64,000 nt of DNA from Oreohelix idahoensis (GCA_024509875.1 JAMPIV010000580.1:124001-188000), one strand, 5' to 3'; shown: positions 13,301 through 28,300, counted from the stretch's first letter. The notes: generated from the sequence alone by a model not told the origin. Numbers and translations: made by a program.

Positions 13301-16300
13301 ATGTGGTTTCCGGTGCGCCTTCTGGCCCAGTATCTACGACTTTAGCACCTGTTCAACGGGAGAGTGGGCTCATCCCTAATCTGTTTATGTTCCCAGTAGT
13401 AGACTATTCGCAAGCAGCCTGGGGGTGTCACTGCTCTGCGCGGACCTTGTTTACCGAGGCGGCGTCCGAGCTCGTATGGTGAAAATATGGTTGCGTTATC
13501 TTCAAAATAGCCCTGTCTTTCCCGTGGCTTTTCTGCCATCCTGCAACTTTGAGTTAGGGAGTTCTGAGCTCCAGTCTCTTTCCCAGGCATTTTATCCTGG
13601 CCTGGCACGCATACAGAGGACCCCACTTCTGGTTCTAAGTTAGCAGTTGGGGATAGGTGGGGTAGCACACTGTGCATTCCCCGTCATCCAGGGGGCTCTC
13701 CAACTATGCAGAGCTTGCACAATGCTGTGCTCTGGTTCGGGGCTCTCCCAAGGAATCCTCACGTCCTGCACAGAGCCACTTCCCGATACCCACCACCTGC
13801 CAACCCTCCATTGTAGAAATCTCCTGCATGCGGCCATCCAGTCAAGAGCCAGTATTAAGTCTGGTGCCCAAGTGATCCCCCCAAGCTCAGTGTGCAATGC
13901 TGGGTTCTCATCATGCTGCAACACAGGAGGGATTGTGATGCTCAGCCATCTCTCTCAATTCTGCACCGATAAGTGACATCGGGGACTTAACTTTGCCTCA
14001 GTACTGGGAGGCCCCGTTTCCGGGTACACCACACACAGCCAATTGAGGCAACGGTCGCCATGGGCGTGATAGACGACAAACAGTGAAGAATGAGGCAAGA
14101 AAGCATTTAACCCATGAAGTGGGGGTGGATTGGTGCAGACCAGAGCATGTACCACTCGCCGGTGGGTTCTGCATCTACACCTATAGGGTTCCACCCACTC
14201 CTCAGCCCATTTAGTCTGGCCCCTCACCCAGGACCTGTCCGGCTTGGGTGACCCTGCCAGGAGTAAAACTCCCGCCGGCATAGCTCCCGGGATCATTGAG
14301 GCGCTCAAGCTCTCCAACCACGGCAAGGTAGGCTTACATGTGGAGAGGGGAAAGATACTGAGGACAATTAATGATCACCAATTAGAGAATGACACTGCAA
14401 TCAATGAATCATCAAGGCTAAGATTGCTGGAGTTGGGCATTAGGCATAAGACTGACGGGGGTGAAAGTGTGAGAGGATGCATTCGGCGTATATACAACCT
14501 GCGCGGAACAGGAACAATTAGCATTCATACCCTTTGATGTTTGCTGAGGGAGACTGAGTGCCTATGGGTTTGCCCGGAGTGCAGTGATGTTGATTCTGAA
14601 CAACAAGAACATGAGGAAGACATGACTGGCTAGTACTCTGGTGCTGTAGCTCTTGAGATTCATGAAAACCAATTGAATTTCATTATGTTAAGTTTCACAT
14701 ATCTTGTCCTTTATTTTGTTTGTTGCATCTGTGTGTTTGTGGCCCGCTTGTAGGATTACTTCATCTGCCCCTGCAGATGTGGTTTATTTAATGCATTGTT
14801 TTACGTGAAGGTTGCTGGCCTTCTTACACAGAAAAAATATTACTGCAGTAGCTTTTCCCTTGCCTGGCTGGTGATAGAAAAACTTACCCCAGATAGGACA
14901 TGCAGAGGAACTAATTAGTGATCTTGTTCCATAAGGGAAGTTATTATCATTAATTTGGATTATCAGTATCTATAAATAAAAAGGGTGACAATCGAAAATG
15001 TGGAAACCATAGAGGCATATCCCTTCTCAGTGTCCCTGGTAAAATCTACTCTAGAATCCTAGAGCAGAGACTCCGACACCTAGCTGAGCCACACTTGGAT
15101 GAGGTCCAGTGCGGATTCCGAGCAAACCAAAGTACTCAAGACCTAATCTTCACACTCAGACAGCTGAGTGAAAAGGCCCTTGAGTGAGATCCATCTTTGT
15201 TTCATAGATCTGGAAAAGGCGTTTGACAGGGTTTCCTGGAGCAAACTTTGGGACTGTTTGGCAAGGAAGAACATTCCAGCTCCTCTGATTCATGCTATAC
15301 AGAGCTTCTACAAGTCTTGCAGAAATTATGTGAGGACAGCAAACCATGTCAGAAGAGTTCAGGACCACCACTGGTGTAAGACAAGGTGATATCCTGTCAC
15401 CTTATCTTTTCATACTCCTCATGAACGATGTCATCAAGGCATGTAAGGAGATAACAAGAAAGTATTCAGTAGGGTACTGGAAGATGATACAGGTCTGTAT
15501 TTCACAGCTGGCATTTGCTGATGATGTTGCCCTGATTGCTAAATCAGAGGCACATCTCCAATCCAACCTGCAAGTCTGGAAGGAAGAGCTGGAGAAGAGA
15601 GGGATGGTCACAAGCAGCTCTAAAACAAAATCCATGGTGATGTCACGAGAAGAAAGAAGACTTCAGATTTAAGCTGGGAGAACAGGTCCTGGAGCAGGTC
15701 AACAGTTGGCTACTCGAAAAGCAGCAGCTGGGAGACTTTTTCAGGCCATAAATCGAGGATTCCTCAGCAAGAGAGAGGTTGGTAAGAAAATGAAGATGGC
15801 TGTATACCGCTCCACCTATGTCTCAGTCTTGACATATGGATGTGAGTCATGGGCAATGACTACAACCCACAAAAGCCAGATCCAAACCTCAGAAATCAGG
15901 TATCTGAGGAAGGTGGTTGAAGTAAGAAGAAGAGACATGGTCCGCAACCAGACGATATGTCAAGGCCTAAAATCCCACCCCCTGCAGACCCAAGTAGAAC
16001 AGTCCCAACTAAGATGGTTTGGCCATGTCTGCAGAATGGGAGAAGATCGGCTACCATGACAAGCATGGGAAACAAAGAGCCAGGGATCCAGACCCCCAGG
16101 ACGACCCAGAGTCCGCTGGGAGGACAACATTAGACAATATTGAAGGACCGAGGACTAGAATGGAACCAGGCCAGGAGGAAGACTGCCGATAGGATAGTCT
16201 GGCGCTCTCTCTTCCAAATCTCTACACCTCACGGTAGAAGGGGAACGACTAAGTAAGTAAGTATCTATAAATTAATTGACTGTCCGATTGACAGAGTGGT

Positions 16301-19300
16301 TAGATTGCTGGTCTATCGCAACAAAGATACTGGGTTTGATTCACGGCATCGACATGCTCCAGCCTACCCAGTTGTAAATATGTACCTGACTTTGCTTTTG
16401 AGTTAAGGAAGGAAAAGGCAGTAAAGAAGGGAACTGGTAACCCCACCTCTTGATGCTGGACCTAGAATAGTTAACTCTCTAACACTTCACCCCACTATGG
16501 CAGTATCTAAGGACCTTTTTATAAATTAATCAGCGTGGCAGTGATTTAAAGGGACAATAATTCTTATGAACAAGATATGCACTAATGTTTATGATGTTCA
16601 GAAATGCATTAATTTTTATCAATTATCATTGCCATAGCTGATGACCAAATGGTCATTTATATTTGAACATACACCCTGATATAACCGATGGACACTGTGT
16701 TATGGCTGAATGGTGCACATGTTGTCAAAATTAGGCAATAACTAATTTTAACCAAAAAAAATTAATTATACGTTTTGTAATGTTAAAAAATGCTTAGTGT
16801 TCAGTTTTAATATGTGTATTTTTCAGTAGGTGTATTCTGGAACCTTACAGGGAATTTAGAACTATCAGTATTACTTGTATTTTACTGCAGATCTCCATTC
16901 CAACAAGCAGCGCTGTAAACGTGGTGTCTGCCTTGCTGTCATCCCCGAAGGCCACAGTGAAAATGATTGGACTAGGAGCTCGGGACAGCCTGAGATTGGA
17001 AGCAGGGCTTTGCCTGTATGGCAGTGATATTGATGAGACCACAACACCAGTGGAAGCCAATTTGGCCTGGCTAGTCGGTGAGCCATGGCCCTTTTATATC
17101 TGTACTTGGGGGGAAAAAAAACTTCCTAATTTTATATTTATACTAGTACTGTTGCGTGACAGAAGTGATTGAAAGATTTTTGAGGGTAGTTGCTGTTGGA
17201 AGGAAGCAGTGAGACAGTGATTTTGCTGGGTGATGTCAGTAGCTTTCAGGCCATAAATCGAGGATTCCTCGGCAAAAGGGAAGTTTGCAAGAAAACGAAG
17301 TTGGTTGTATACTGCTCCACCTATGTCACAGTCTTGACGAATGGATATGAGTCATAAGTAATGACTACAACCCACAAAAGTCAGATTCAGAAATGAGGTA
17401 TCTGAGAAAGGTGGTTGAAGTAACCAGAAGAGACATGGTCCACAACCAGACGATACTTCAAGGCCTAAAAACCCAACCCCTGCAGACCCAAGTAGAACAG
17501 TCCCATCTAAGATGGTTTGGCCAAGCCTGCAGAATGGGAGAAGATCGGCTGCCACGGCTGGTATGGGAGGCTAAGAGCCAGGGATCCAGACCTCCAGGAT
17601 GACCCAGAGTCTGCTGGGAGGACAACATTAGACAGTCTCTGAAGGACCAAGGACTAGAATGGAACCAGGCCAGGAAGAAGACAGCCAATAGGATAGTAGG
17701 GCACTCTCTCTTCTAAACCTCTACACCTCATGGTAGAAGATGAAAGACTAAGTAAGATGTCAGTAGCGTTAGTTTTTTTGTTAGTTACAAGCCATTTTAA
17801 TAAATGTATGTAGTACTTTAGTGTTGTGAGATGAGTTAATTTTCTGCAGCTTTGTATATGCACCACAGAGGTGTCCAATTTTGGTATTGTGCACTAGGGC
17901 AGTTTGCAGTTTTGTTTTATGAAAGGGATGTCTTCCAATGTGTGATGGAGATGAGACATTTGTAAGGGTCATGTAAGGCCTCATTGTATTTTGTGGACAG
18001 TTTGATGCTGTATAAATAAATTGTGTGGAACTGTTGTAATCCAGTCTTAAACTTTATGATTCAAGTATGTGTGACCTTGCACAAATTACTTGTTGCCCTG
18101 CTATTATAATAAACTTGGGAATATACTGAGTTAACGGCACACTAACAGCCTATTAATTACGTGGGTTTAAAGATAAGTTATCTCATAGTTCTGAGACTGC
18201 CAGTGGCATACAGATGTTCTGTTAATGTGTAGTTGTCTTTTTTTTTCTCTCTCTCTTTCCCCTTGTGTTCCTTCTTAATGTGACATTAGGGGTGATTTCC
18301 TCATTATGAAATAATGCAGCCTCTTTCAACATTCCTTTGGACTGAATTATATTCTTTTCAATGGAAAAACCTTTTCTGTTCTAAATTTCGCTATTAGGTT
18401 GTCGTTGATATTTTGATAGCAGGTAAAACTTACTGTAAAAGGTAACAGGCCTAGCGCCAAGCTGTCTTTTATCTCATCTATACTGCAGACATGGGACTAA
18501 TTAAGGAAATAGCATGACAAGGCAACTCCGCCTATGCCGGTCCCAAGCCCGGATGAAAAAGGAGGAGGGCGGCCTGCATGGAGGCCGTAAGGAGGCAGCC
18601 CCTCCACCATGCAAAGGCACAACAGGCCAATCACCTGTTTGTCTTAAACTATGATTACGAGCAATACAAGAGAGAAAACCGGACTGATTCTAAAGGCGAC
18701 GAACTGGAACGGACTACGACTTATGGAACTTGGAACACAAGAAGTATAAATGGGAAGGAAGAGGAGCTGGTGGAAGAGATGAGGAAAGCAAAACTAGAAA
18801 TCCTGGCTATAACGGAAACAAAGAAAAAAGGACAAGGAGTCATGGATCTCGATGGCAACACGTTGCTCTACAGTGGTGTACCCATATCTGAAAGAGCTAA
18901 AGGGGGCGTGGGTTGCATTGTGGCCCAAAATCAAAAAGATAGTATCAAGGGATGCAACTTTGTCTCGGAGCGCATTATGGTTGTAAAACTAAAAGAAGGA
19001 GAAACCATAGTCAACCTGGTCATAGTATATGGGCCAAATGAGGATGAGAGAGCAGAGGTCAAGGAGGAATTCTTCGAGCTGCTTCAAAGGACAGTGGATG
19101 ACTGCCTAGATGAAGTTATCATGCTCGGAGATTTTAATGCCAGAGTTGGAAATGACCATGCTAGATGGGGTGGAGTTATCGGAAGATATGGAGAAGATAC
19201 TCTCAATGACAATGGAAAGCGACTCCTTAGATTCTGCAGTGAGCAGAATCTGATCATTACAAACACAAAGTTCCCCCATAAGCGCATACATGCATACACT

Positions 19301-22300
19301 AGATGTGAACCAACCAAGAATGAGAAGTCAGTGATCGACTATGCCATTGTTCGGAGAAGCTCATTCAGATATGTCCGAGATGCAAGAGTCTATAGGGGGC
19401 CAGAGATTGGAAGTGATCACTACCTGCTAACAATCAAACGAACAACTGAAAGAGTTGCTCAGCCTAGGAACTGCCCAACATCACGCAAGAAACCAAGTAA
19501 ACGAGCAGGAGAAATGAGCATTTGGACCTACAAGCTGAGAGAGCCAGAAATTAAGACCAGATATCAGGGGCTTATTGCTACAGCAGTGAGCAACACAGAA
19601 GAACGACCTGATGACTTGGAAACCCTCTGGAATAAATTCAAGGATATCATAAAGACAGCTGCTGCAGAAGCATGCGGTGAAGTCCGACTTGGAAACCAGA
19701 GAAAGAGGACACCTTGGTGGACAGAGGAAGTCAAAGAGAAAATAAGAGAGAAGAAAATGGCATGGAAACAATACTTAGGAGCTAAATACACAACAGGACA
19801 AATGGAAAAACATAGAGAATATGTGACACTCAGAACAGAAGCAAAGAACAAAGTGCTAGCAGCAAAACAGAAGTCCTGGGAAGAATTTGGAGAAAAGCTA
19901 GAAAAAGATGCACAAGAAAACCAGAAATTGTTCTATAAGACCCTAAAGAACAGGAGGAAGGAAAAACAATGCCCTCTCAAATTTATAAAGGACAAGCAAG
20001 GCAAATTGCTTACTGCCCCGAAGGAAGTAATGGAAAGATGGAAAGAATATTTCTCAGAACTCCTGGACGGTGAGCATGGTGAAGCATCAGAAATGATAAC
20101 CACTAGCACAGAAGAGAAAACCAATGATGGTGAAGATGACATAAAGATGGAAGAACTGAGGGCAGCACTAGAGAAAATCAAGATGGGCAAAGCAGCAGGG
20201 CATGATGGTATAACACCAGAAATGGTTAAGTACATGGGAGCATCAGGCAACCTATTACTCTTAAAGGTCCTACAGGCAGCATGGTGCAACAAGACCATAC
20301 CAAAGGATTGGGAGATTGCCATCATAACACCAATTTTCAAAAAGGGTGACAATCGACAATGTGGAAACCATAGAGGCATATCCCTTCTCAGTGTCCCTGG
20401 TAAAATCTACTCTAGAATCCTAGAGCAGAGACTCCGACGCCTAGCTGAGCCACAATTGGATGAGGTCCAGTGCGGATTCCGAGCAAACCGAAGTACTCAA
20501 GACCTAATCTTCACACTCAGACAGCTGAGTGAAAAGGCCCTTGAGTATAAGAGTGAGATCCATCTTTGTTTCATAGATCTGGAAAAGGCGTTTGACAGGG
20601 TCCCGTGGAGCAAACTTTGGGACTGTTTGGCAAGGAAGAATATTCCAGCACCTCTGATTCATACTATACAGAGCTTCTACAAGTCTTGCAGAAATTATGT
20701 GAGGACAGCAAACCATAAGTCAGAAGAGTTCAGGACCACCACTGGTGTAAGTCAAGGTGATATCCTATCACCTTACCTCTTCATAATCCTTATGGACGAT
20801 GTCATCAAGGCATGTAAGGAGAGAACAAGAAAGTATTCAGTGGGGTACTGGAAGATGAGACAGGCCTATATTTCGGAGCTGGCATTTGCTGATGATGTTG
20901 CCCTGATTGCTAAATCAGAGGCACATCTCCAATCCAACCTGCAAGTCTGGAAGGAAGAGCTGGAGAAGAGAGGGATGGTCATAAGCAGCTCTAAAACAAA
21001 ATCCATGGTGATATCACGAGAAGAAAGAAAACATCAGATTAAGTTGGGAGAACAGGTCCTGGAGCAGGTCGACCACTTTAAATATCTCGGAGCTATTATA
21101 GACCGAAAGGGAGGCATCAAAGAAGAGTTGGCCACTCGAAAAGCAGCGGCTGGGAGACTTTTTCAGGCCATAAATCGTGGATTCCTCAGCAAGAAAGAGG
21201 TTGGTAAGAAAATGAAGATGGCTGTATACCGCTCCACCTATGTCCCAGTCTTGACATATGGATGCGAGTCGTGGGCAATGACTACAACCCACAAAAGCCA
21301 GATCCAAACCTCAGAAATGAGGTATCTGAAGAAAGTGGTTGAAGTAACAAGAAGAGACATGGTCCGCAACCAGACGATCCGTCAAGGCCTAAAATCCCAT
21401 CCGTTGCAGACCCAAATAGAACAGTCTCAACTAAGATGGTTTGGCCATGTCTGCAGAATGGGAGAAGATCGGCTACCACGACAAGCATGGGAAACAAAGA
21501 GCCAGGGATCCAGACCTCCAGGACGACCCAGAGTCCGCTGGGAGGACAACATTAGACAATCTTTGAAGGACCGAGTACTAGAATGGAACCAGGCCAGGAA
21601 GAAGACAGCTGATAGAATGGTCTGGCGCTCTCTCTTCCAAACCTCTACACCTCACGGTAGAAGGGGAACGACTAAGTAAGTAAGTAAGTAAGCATGACAA
21701 GGCTGGACTACTGTGCCTCTTCGGACCATATTGCTTCTGTTCCATCAGACCATATTGTGTGTTTTCTTTAGGCTACATGAAGCTCCTTCAGATCAATTAT
21801 TTATATTCCTACATATCACAGTATTTCCTTCAAATTAAATTGTTTTTCTTCAAATCACATTATACATGTTCCTACAAATCATGTTTCCTTCATATTAAAT
21901 TGTTTTAAGTTCTGATATATTTTTTATGTTTCTTCATATCACATTCAGGGCATACTACTTTTTATTCATTCAGACCACATTTTGTTCATCTGGGCTACAT
22001 TACTTTAGCTACTCCAAACCAGTTGTTTGGTCCTTCAGGCCACATAATTTTTAAAGATTTTAAGGCAACAATATATGTAGCTTTGAAACATTAAATGTGA
22101 ACATAAATTATTAAAATATTCAACTTGTTCACAGGTAAGGCACGTCGGGCTCGGGCTGACTTTCCAGGAGCAAACATTATTCTTGAGCAGATTAAGTCCA
22201 AACCAAGCAAGCGAAGAGTTGGTTTCATATCTTCTGGTGCTCCAGTTAGAGGTATGTGAAGTCTTCGTTTAAGTATCAATGTGGATATTAATATTAAGTG

Positions 22301-25300
22301 AGCAAAGTCACATTGGATGGAAGATGCATCTCAGAAGTGAAGAGCAGAATAGCCCAGACAAAAGCAGCATTCTGTAAAATGAAAAGTATTTTATGCCAAA
22401 ACTCTGTCAGTGGAAGTAACAAAGAGACTTCTTCAGTGTTGTATAGAACCAATCCTGACATACGGAAATGAGTCATGAACAATTAATAGATAAGTAGGAA
22501 AAGCACTGGAGGCCAAAGAGAGGTGGTTTTCCAGAAGAATGTTAAAAAAATATTTAAAAAAAGCTAAAATAAGTAACAAGGATGTCTTCAAAGAGGCCAG
22601 TGCGCTAAGGAGGCTTATTCTTCAGTCCACTTTCTTTTGGGCATGCTATGAGAAGAAGGAAGCTGGAGTATTATCATGACAACAAGAAGGATAGAAGGAA
22701 AAAGAGATAGAGGACAACGCAGAGAAGATTCTGGACAGTTTGACATCATGGCATGGAAAGAAGACAACAACAGAATTGGTCAGTTACTGAGGGCTTATGG
22801 AATTCCAAGCTGCATAGTGTCAATCATAAAAATCCTCTATGCCAACTTTACGTGTAGTGTTGGGCAGAGCAACCTAACCTTTGAGGTGAAGACAGGAGTA
22901 CGACAGGGATGCCCCTTATCAACCACTCTATTTTTAACAGTCATAGACTGGGTGATGTGCCACACAACAGAGTATGACATCATTAGAAATACTGGTTCTG
23001 AAAAAAATTTCCTTAAATTATATTCCCTCTGCTGGAAATCAAACCTGATACCTTTAGAATTAGAGGCGGATGCCTTACCTCTTAGCCACTTCGACCCCCT
23101 TTTCTTGGGTATATTATCCTGGCTCAGCATGCATTTAAAGGATCCTCACATCTGGTTTGAAGCTAGAAGGAGGAAGAGAGGTGGCATAGTATGCATTCCC
23201 TGTCATCCATGGTGCCTCTTCAAATATGTAGTGCTAAAAGTCAGCTTGACTAGTGATGTATACAGGAAGATTGCTTTTAAAACTATTCTGTTTGCTGTCA
23301 AAGTGGGAGTATACAGTTTTGCTACTACATTGGCATACAACATCTTGAAAACGCTTGACATCAAAGCATCAAGCCCGATATTGCTACTTGATTAATCTTG
23401 CTAACAGTGCCAAAGAAGCTTCATTGTTTTCTCTGATGATGTCACATAATTTATATCCCATCTATTCTCAACCTATTTGATCTTTCATAAACAGTTCACA
23501 GATCCCTGGGAATCATGATCCTGTGGGATTGGTGTATTCTGAGTATAAGGTGTTTGATGAACAAAAACACATGCTTGTCCTCTGACAATCTGTGCAGTTG
23601 TTTAGCTGTCACCCTACATGTGATAATAGAATTACTGCACCCTCACGCATTTTGTACAAGGTGGCCAGTATATCTTTCTTAACTGGTCATACAGAGGACA
23701 GTCCTGTAGAACATGCTCAGCAGTTTGTTCGTTTAATCCACATGTGCACAGTGGTGAAGCAGACAATCGTAGCTTGTGCATGTGTTTATTCAGTTTGTTA
23801 TGCCCTGTCCTGAGTCGAAAAATAGTTGTCTGTCCCTGCCGGTCGAGAGTGTGATAGTCGTCTTGGGTTGGTTCTGTTCTCTTCTGATAGTCTGGATAGC
23901 TCTCTTTTTTTCTCAAAGTATGTGACTTCATTATCTTCTTGTTCACATTCTCCTCCCTTTTTTGCAAGTTTATCTGCCTTTTCATTTCCGGGTACACCAC
24001 AATGAGATGGTACCCACTGAAGTATGGTTCTCTTTTTGGCAGCTACCTTGTTTAGTTCATTTCTCAGATGCGGGAGTTTACCACCCTTGAGAGCTTGCAG
24101 GACAGACAGTGCATCTGTGAGGATGACTACCTGGTGGCAGTCAGAGTTGGTGTTATAAATCATATTGCAGCTTGCTCTAGAGCTTGAACCTCAGCTGTAT
24201 AGTTGGAACAGAATTTACCAGTGGGAATGTGCCTAGTCTCATAGTGGTTGTCAGGATATGAGATAAAGATACCGGCACCTCCTTCCTAACAGCATTAGTT
24301 GCTGATCCATCTGTATAGGCATGTATCCATGATTGATCGGGATAGCTTTCTGGATCATACTCAATGTAGCAGTTCGTTTTTGCAGATCATTATACTCACA
24401 TCCACTTGTGAGACCACTGACTGATGTATTAATTTGGAGGGCACTGCTGGCCTGCTCCCATGGTACAGGGTATAGGGTGGGCTTCAGTGGTGTTGTCTTC
24501 ATGGATAGGTCTTCTTGAATGCTGTCTTATAAATCATTTTCCCCCGATGCACAAAGCTGCTACGCTTTAGACGTCCCAATGCCAGATCATCTAGTCTTGC
24601 CTTCATTGGGTGCATTGGCATACTGTTTACTTTTCCATCTGGATCATGGTTTTTGTGTCTCTTCTATGGGACAATGTCTGTAATCCAGCAACCTTCTGCA
24701 TCTCTGTTATTGGTGTAGTTTTCATGGCTCCTGTAATGAGCCTGAGAGCTTGATTTTGCACCTTTCCAAAGACTGCAGATGTGAGTTAGCAGCTGATGAC
24801 CATGCTGCTGAGCTAAACTCTAAGTGTGGTCTTATTACTCCATTATAAATCTTCTTTAGATTTCGTTCATTTGCTCCCCAGTTGGTACCTGCTAATTTTT
24901 CTGAGTATGCCTAGTCGTCTTCGGGCCTTTCCTTCTGCATTTTCAATATGCTTATTCATGTAAGCCTTTGGTCAAATGTCACCCCAAGATAGGTGGGGTA
25001 GCTTTCTTCCTTGATCAAACGGTTGTCCCTAGGTGTATGTTAGCTGATTTGTCCTTGGGGGCGAGGGAGAACAGTGTTGTGGAGGTTTTGTCTGTGTTTT
25101 ATTGTGATAAGCCATTTCTCTGCCCATGACACTAGCATGTCTGCTGCCCGCTGCATTCTATAATTTGCATGTGCTGTGGTGACATTTTCATCAGCGCACC
25201 AGAGTACTAGAGTCATCTGCATATAAGGCAGCTTTAACTCCTGCAGGGAGATCTTTCACCAGGTCATTGATGTAAACAAGGAAGAGTTTGGGGAAACAAA

Positions 25301-28300
25301 CTCCTCCTTGAGTGGACCCCCTGATGGAGCAACACTTTTCTGCTCTGCAGACCGTCAAGAGTGACTCTAGTTCTCCTGTTATGCAAGTATGACTGGATCC
25401 ATTTCATCATGTTGCCTTGGATTCCACTTCTCCTAAGTTTTGCAATGAGGCCATCTTTCCACACCTTGTCAAAGGCCTGCTTGAAGTCGACCCAGATCGT
25501 TAGGACCTTTTTCTTCTCCTGGAAGGCATCTTCTATTGCTTGAGACAAGTAAGTAACTTGGTCTTCAATACTGTAGCATTCTCTAAATCCAGCTTGTTCC
25601 GGCACCAGGATCTGCTCAGACTCTAAATACCATTTCAATCTGTGGTTGACTATTCGCTCCATAGTCCTTCCCAACAGAGGCCAGCTTGTGAGACTGATTG
25701 GCCGGTAACTTGCAGCCTCGGTCTTACATTTCCCTTTCTTTAGTAGAAGGGTATTGTGATGGCTTCTCTCCATACTTGGGGTACAACGTTCCTTTCAACC
25801 AGCTGTGGTTGAATATCTCAAGCAGTTTTGTCTTTGCTGCTGAGCTCAGATTTACTAGCATTTCGTTGCTGATTTTGTCTGGGCCGGGTGACTTTTGAAA
25901 CTTAAGCTTGGAAATAGCCTTCTGTAGTTCTCCTAGTGTGATGGGTTCCCTCATTTGGGCAGGAGTATCTGTCTGTCCCATGGTTGCCAGTATTTCTTTT
26001 CTTATCTCTCTCTTATGGTCTATGTTAATGGGTAAGTTGCTTTCTGAACTGTATCTTCTAGCAAACAAGTCTGCAGCTTGTTTTCCTCTGAAAAGTTTGC
26101 CACCTTCATCCAATGTGATAGTCTGCCTTGGTGAGGAATGCTCTTCATTTAGAGACTTGACTAATCTCCAAAGTTTCCTGCCGTCTTTCTCAAGGTTCAG
26201 CGATGCCGTTTTAGTTCTCCAGCTTTTCCGCTTTTCTTCTAGCTTTGTTCTCTGAAACTCTGCTACAGCCTTTTTCCATTTGTTGTGAGTTTCAAGTGAA
26301 GGCTGAGACTCTGCGTCCTTTCTAGCCTTGTCCATAGCTTCCTGACGTTCTTGGAGTGAGCTGGACCAGTATGGTATGTAGTTACGCCGGCATCCTTTGG
26401 GAATGGTTTCTTTTGCAGCTTGTAGTATGCATCTGTTGAAGTCTTTTACCACTTCATTAATGTCTCTGTTCTGTACCTTGAGGGTAGACAGCAGCGTGTT
26501 CACCTGATGCCTGAATAAACCCCAGTTGGCTTTTTTTGTAGTTCCATCTTGTAATGGCTGGGCCTGTACTGAGAGTTGCACTCTGGACAGTAAGAAAGAT
26601 TGGGCGATGGTCGCTTCCCCCTAGTTGGTCTCCTACTTCTCTACTAATAGATCCAGCTATATCTGGTGTGGAGAAGGCAAGATCTGGTGTTGAAGTTGTG
26701 TGCCATCCTCTGGAGTAGAAGGTAGGAGTATCTGTGGCATTATTGACTAGGATTAGGGAGTGATCATCTTGCCAAGTTTCAACCTCTTCACCTTTGTGAT
26801 CCAGATGGTTATAGCCCCAGCTCTGGGAGTGGCTATTAAAGTCTCCAACTGCTATAAAGTTGGTGGCTGGTACCTGTATAGAGCTGAGACTCAGGGGTTT
26901 GTTGTTCGGACAGTAATAGTTCAGGAGTTCTATTTCCATCTTGTCTACCTTTATCTGCAGCAGCTGATATTCTGCTCCATCTATGAAGGTTTTCCTTTTT
27001 GCAGGAATCTTTATTCCTTACAAGAGTAAGACTCCTCCCGTCTATCTTGTCTGTCGGATCTGAAGCATTGATATCCCCTTATTTTAAAGGTTTGATCTGC
27101 TTTCAAGTGAGTCTCTTGGATACAGCAAACACTGACTTGCTTCTCATACAAGATGTTTTCCAGCTCTGTCTTTTTGCTGTATCCAGCCTGCTTGCTGTTC
27201 ACTCCCTCTGCATTCCAGTGCATCATGACAACTGGCACTCTGGGTTTCTCTTTTTCTGTTTTGTTTTGGTCAGTAGTTCTCCTCCGCCGTCTGTTGACTC
27301 CACAAGACGGTCTAGAGGGTCCTCCAGTAGCTGAGGGTGGGCTCTGTCGAGGCTCAGAGCCCGGCACTGCACCTGCCTGGTGGAGCTCCACAGGGCGAGC
27401 ACCAGAACGAGATTTATTTGACGGTGTACTCTCCATAGAAAAAAAAAAGCGAGTTGCATGATACTGTGGGTTCCGGTGCGCCTTCTGGCCCAGTATCTAC
27501 GACTTTAGCACCTGTTCAACGGGAGAGTGGGCTCATCCCTAATCTGTTTATGTTCCCAGTAGTAGACTATTCGCAAGCAGCCTGGGGGTGTCACTGCTCT
27601 GCGCGGACCTTGTTTACCGAGGCGGCGTCCGAGCCCGTATGGTGAAAATATGGTTGCGTTATCTTCAAAATAGCCCTGTCTTTCCCGTGGCTTTTCTGCC
27701 ATCCTGCAACTTTGAGTTAGGGAGTTCTGAGCTCCAGTCTCTTCCCAGGCATTTTATCCTGGCCTGGCACGCATACAGAGGACCCCACTTCTGGTTCTAA
27801 GTTAGCAGTTGGGGATAGGTGGGGTAGCACACTGTGCATTCCCCGTCATCCATATTGATAACTATGCAGAGCTTGCACAATGCTGTGCTCTGGTTCTGGG
27901 CTCTCCCAAGGAATCCTCACGTCCTGCACAGAGCCACTTCCCGATACCCACCACCTGCCAACCCTCCATTGTAGAAATCTCCTGCATGCGGCCATCCAGT
28001 CAAGAGCCAGTATTAAGTCTGGTGCCCAAGTGATCCCCCCAAGCTCAGTGTGCAATGCTGGGTTCTCATCATGCTGCAACACAGGAGGGATTGTGATGCT
28101 CAGCCATCTCTCTCAATTCTGCACCGATAAGTGACATCGGGGACTTAACTTTGCCTCAGTACTGGGAGGCCCCGTTTCCGGGTACACCACACACAGCCAA
28201 TTGAGGCAACGGTCGCCATGGGCGTGATAGACGACAAACAGTGAAGAATGAGGCAAGAAAGCATTTAACCCATGAAGTGGGGGTGGATTGGTGCAGACCA

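Larger units (their letters stand above)
9383..14347 (-). mobile_element. LINE-A copy 1, complete non-LTR retrotransposon
   Basis: A 4965-bp element antisense to AMT within intron 6 (between exons 6 and 7). Its 3' end, at the left, is a (GAA)n tail (tcttcttcttcttcttcttgcg on the + strand). It is flanked by a perfect 12-bp TSD, gggaaagatact, at 9371-9382 and 14348-14359, so both ends are defined. Content 5' to 3' is a 1.07-kb leader without a recognisable ORF1, then EN-RT, then RNase H. The RNase H downstream of RT and the RT motifs suggest the I/Jockey superfamily; the exact clade is not determined. One frameshift separates RT from RNase H. Confidence 0.93.

Noticed and set aside
22676..23395. 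239-codon + strand frame as a candidate host gene
   Set aside because: Its first third is LINE RT (GVRQGCPLS) and its middle is an antisense tRNA-like SINE head. The rest shows no domain.
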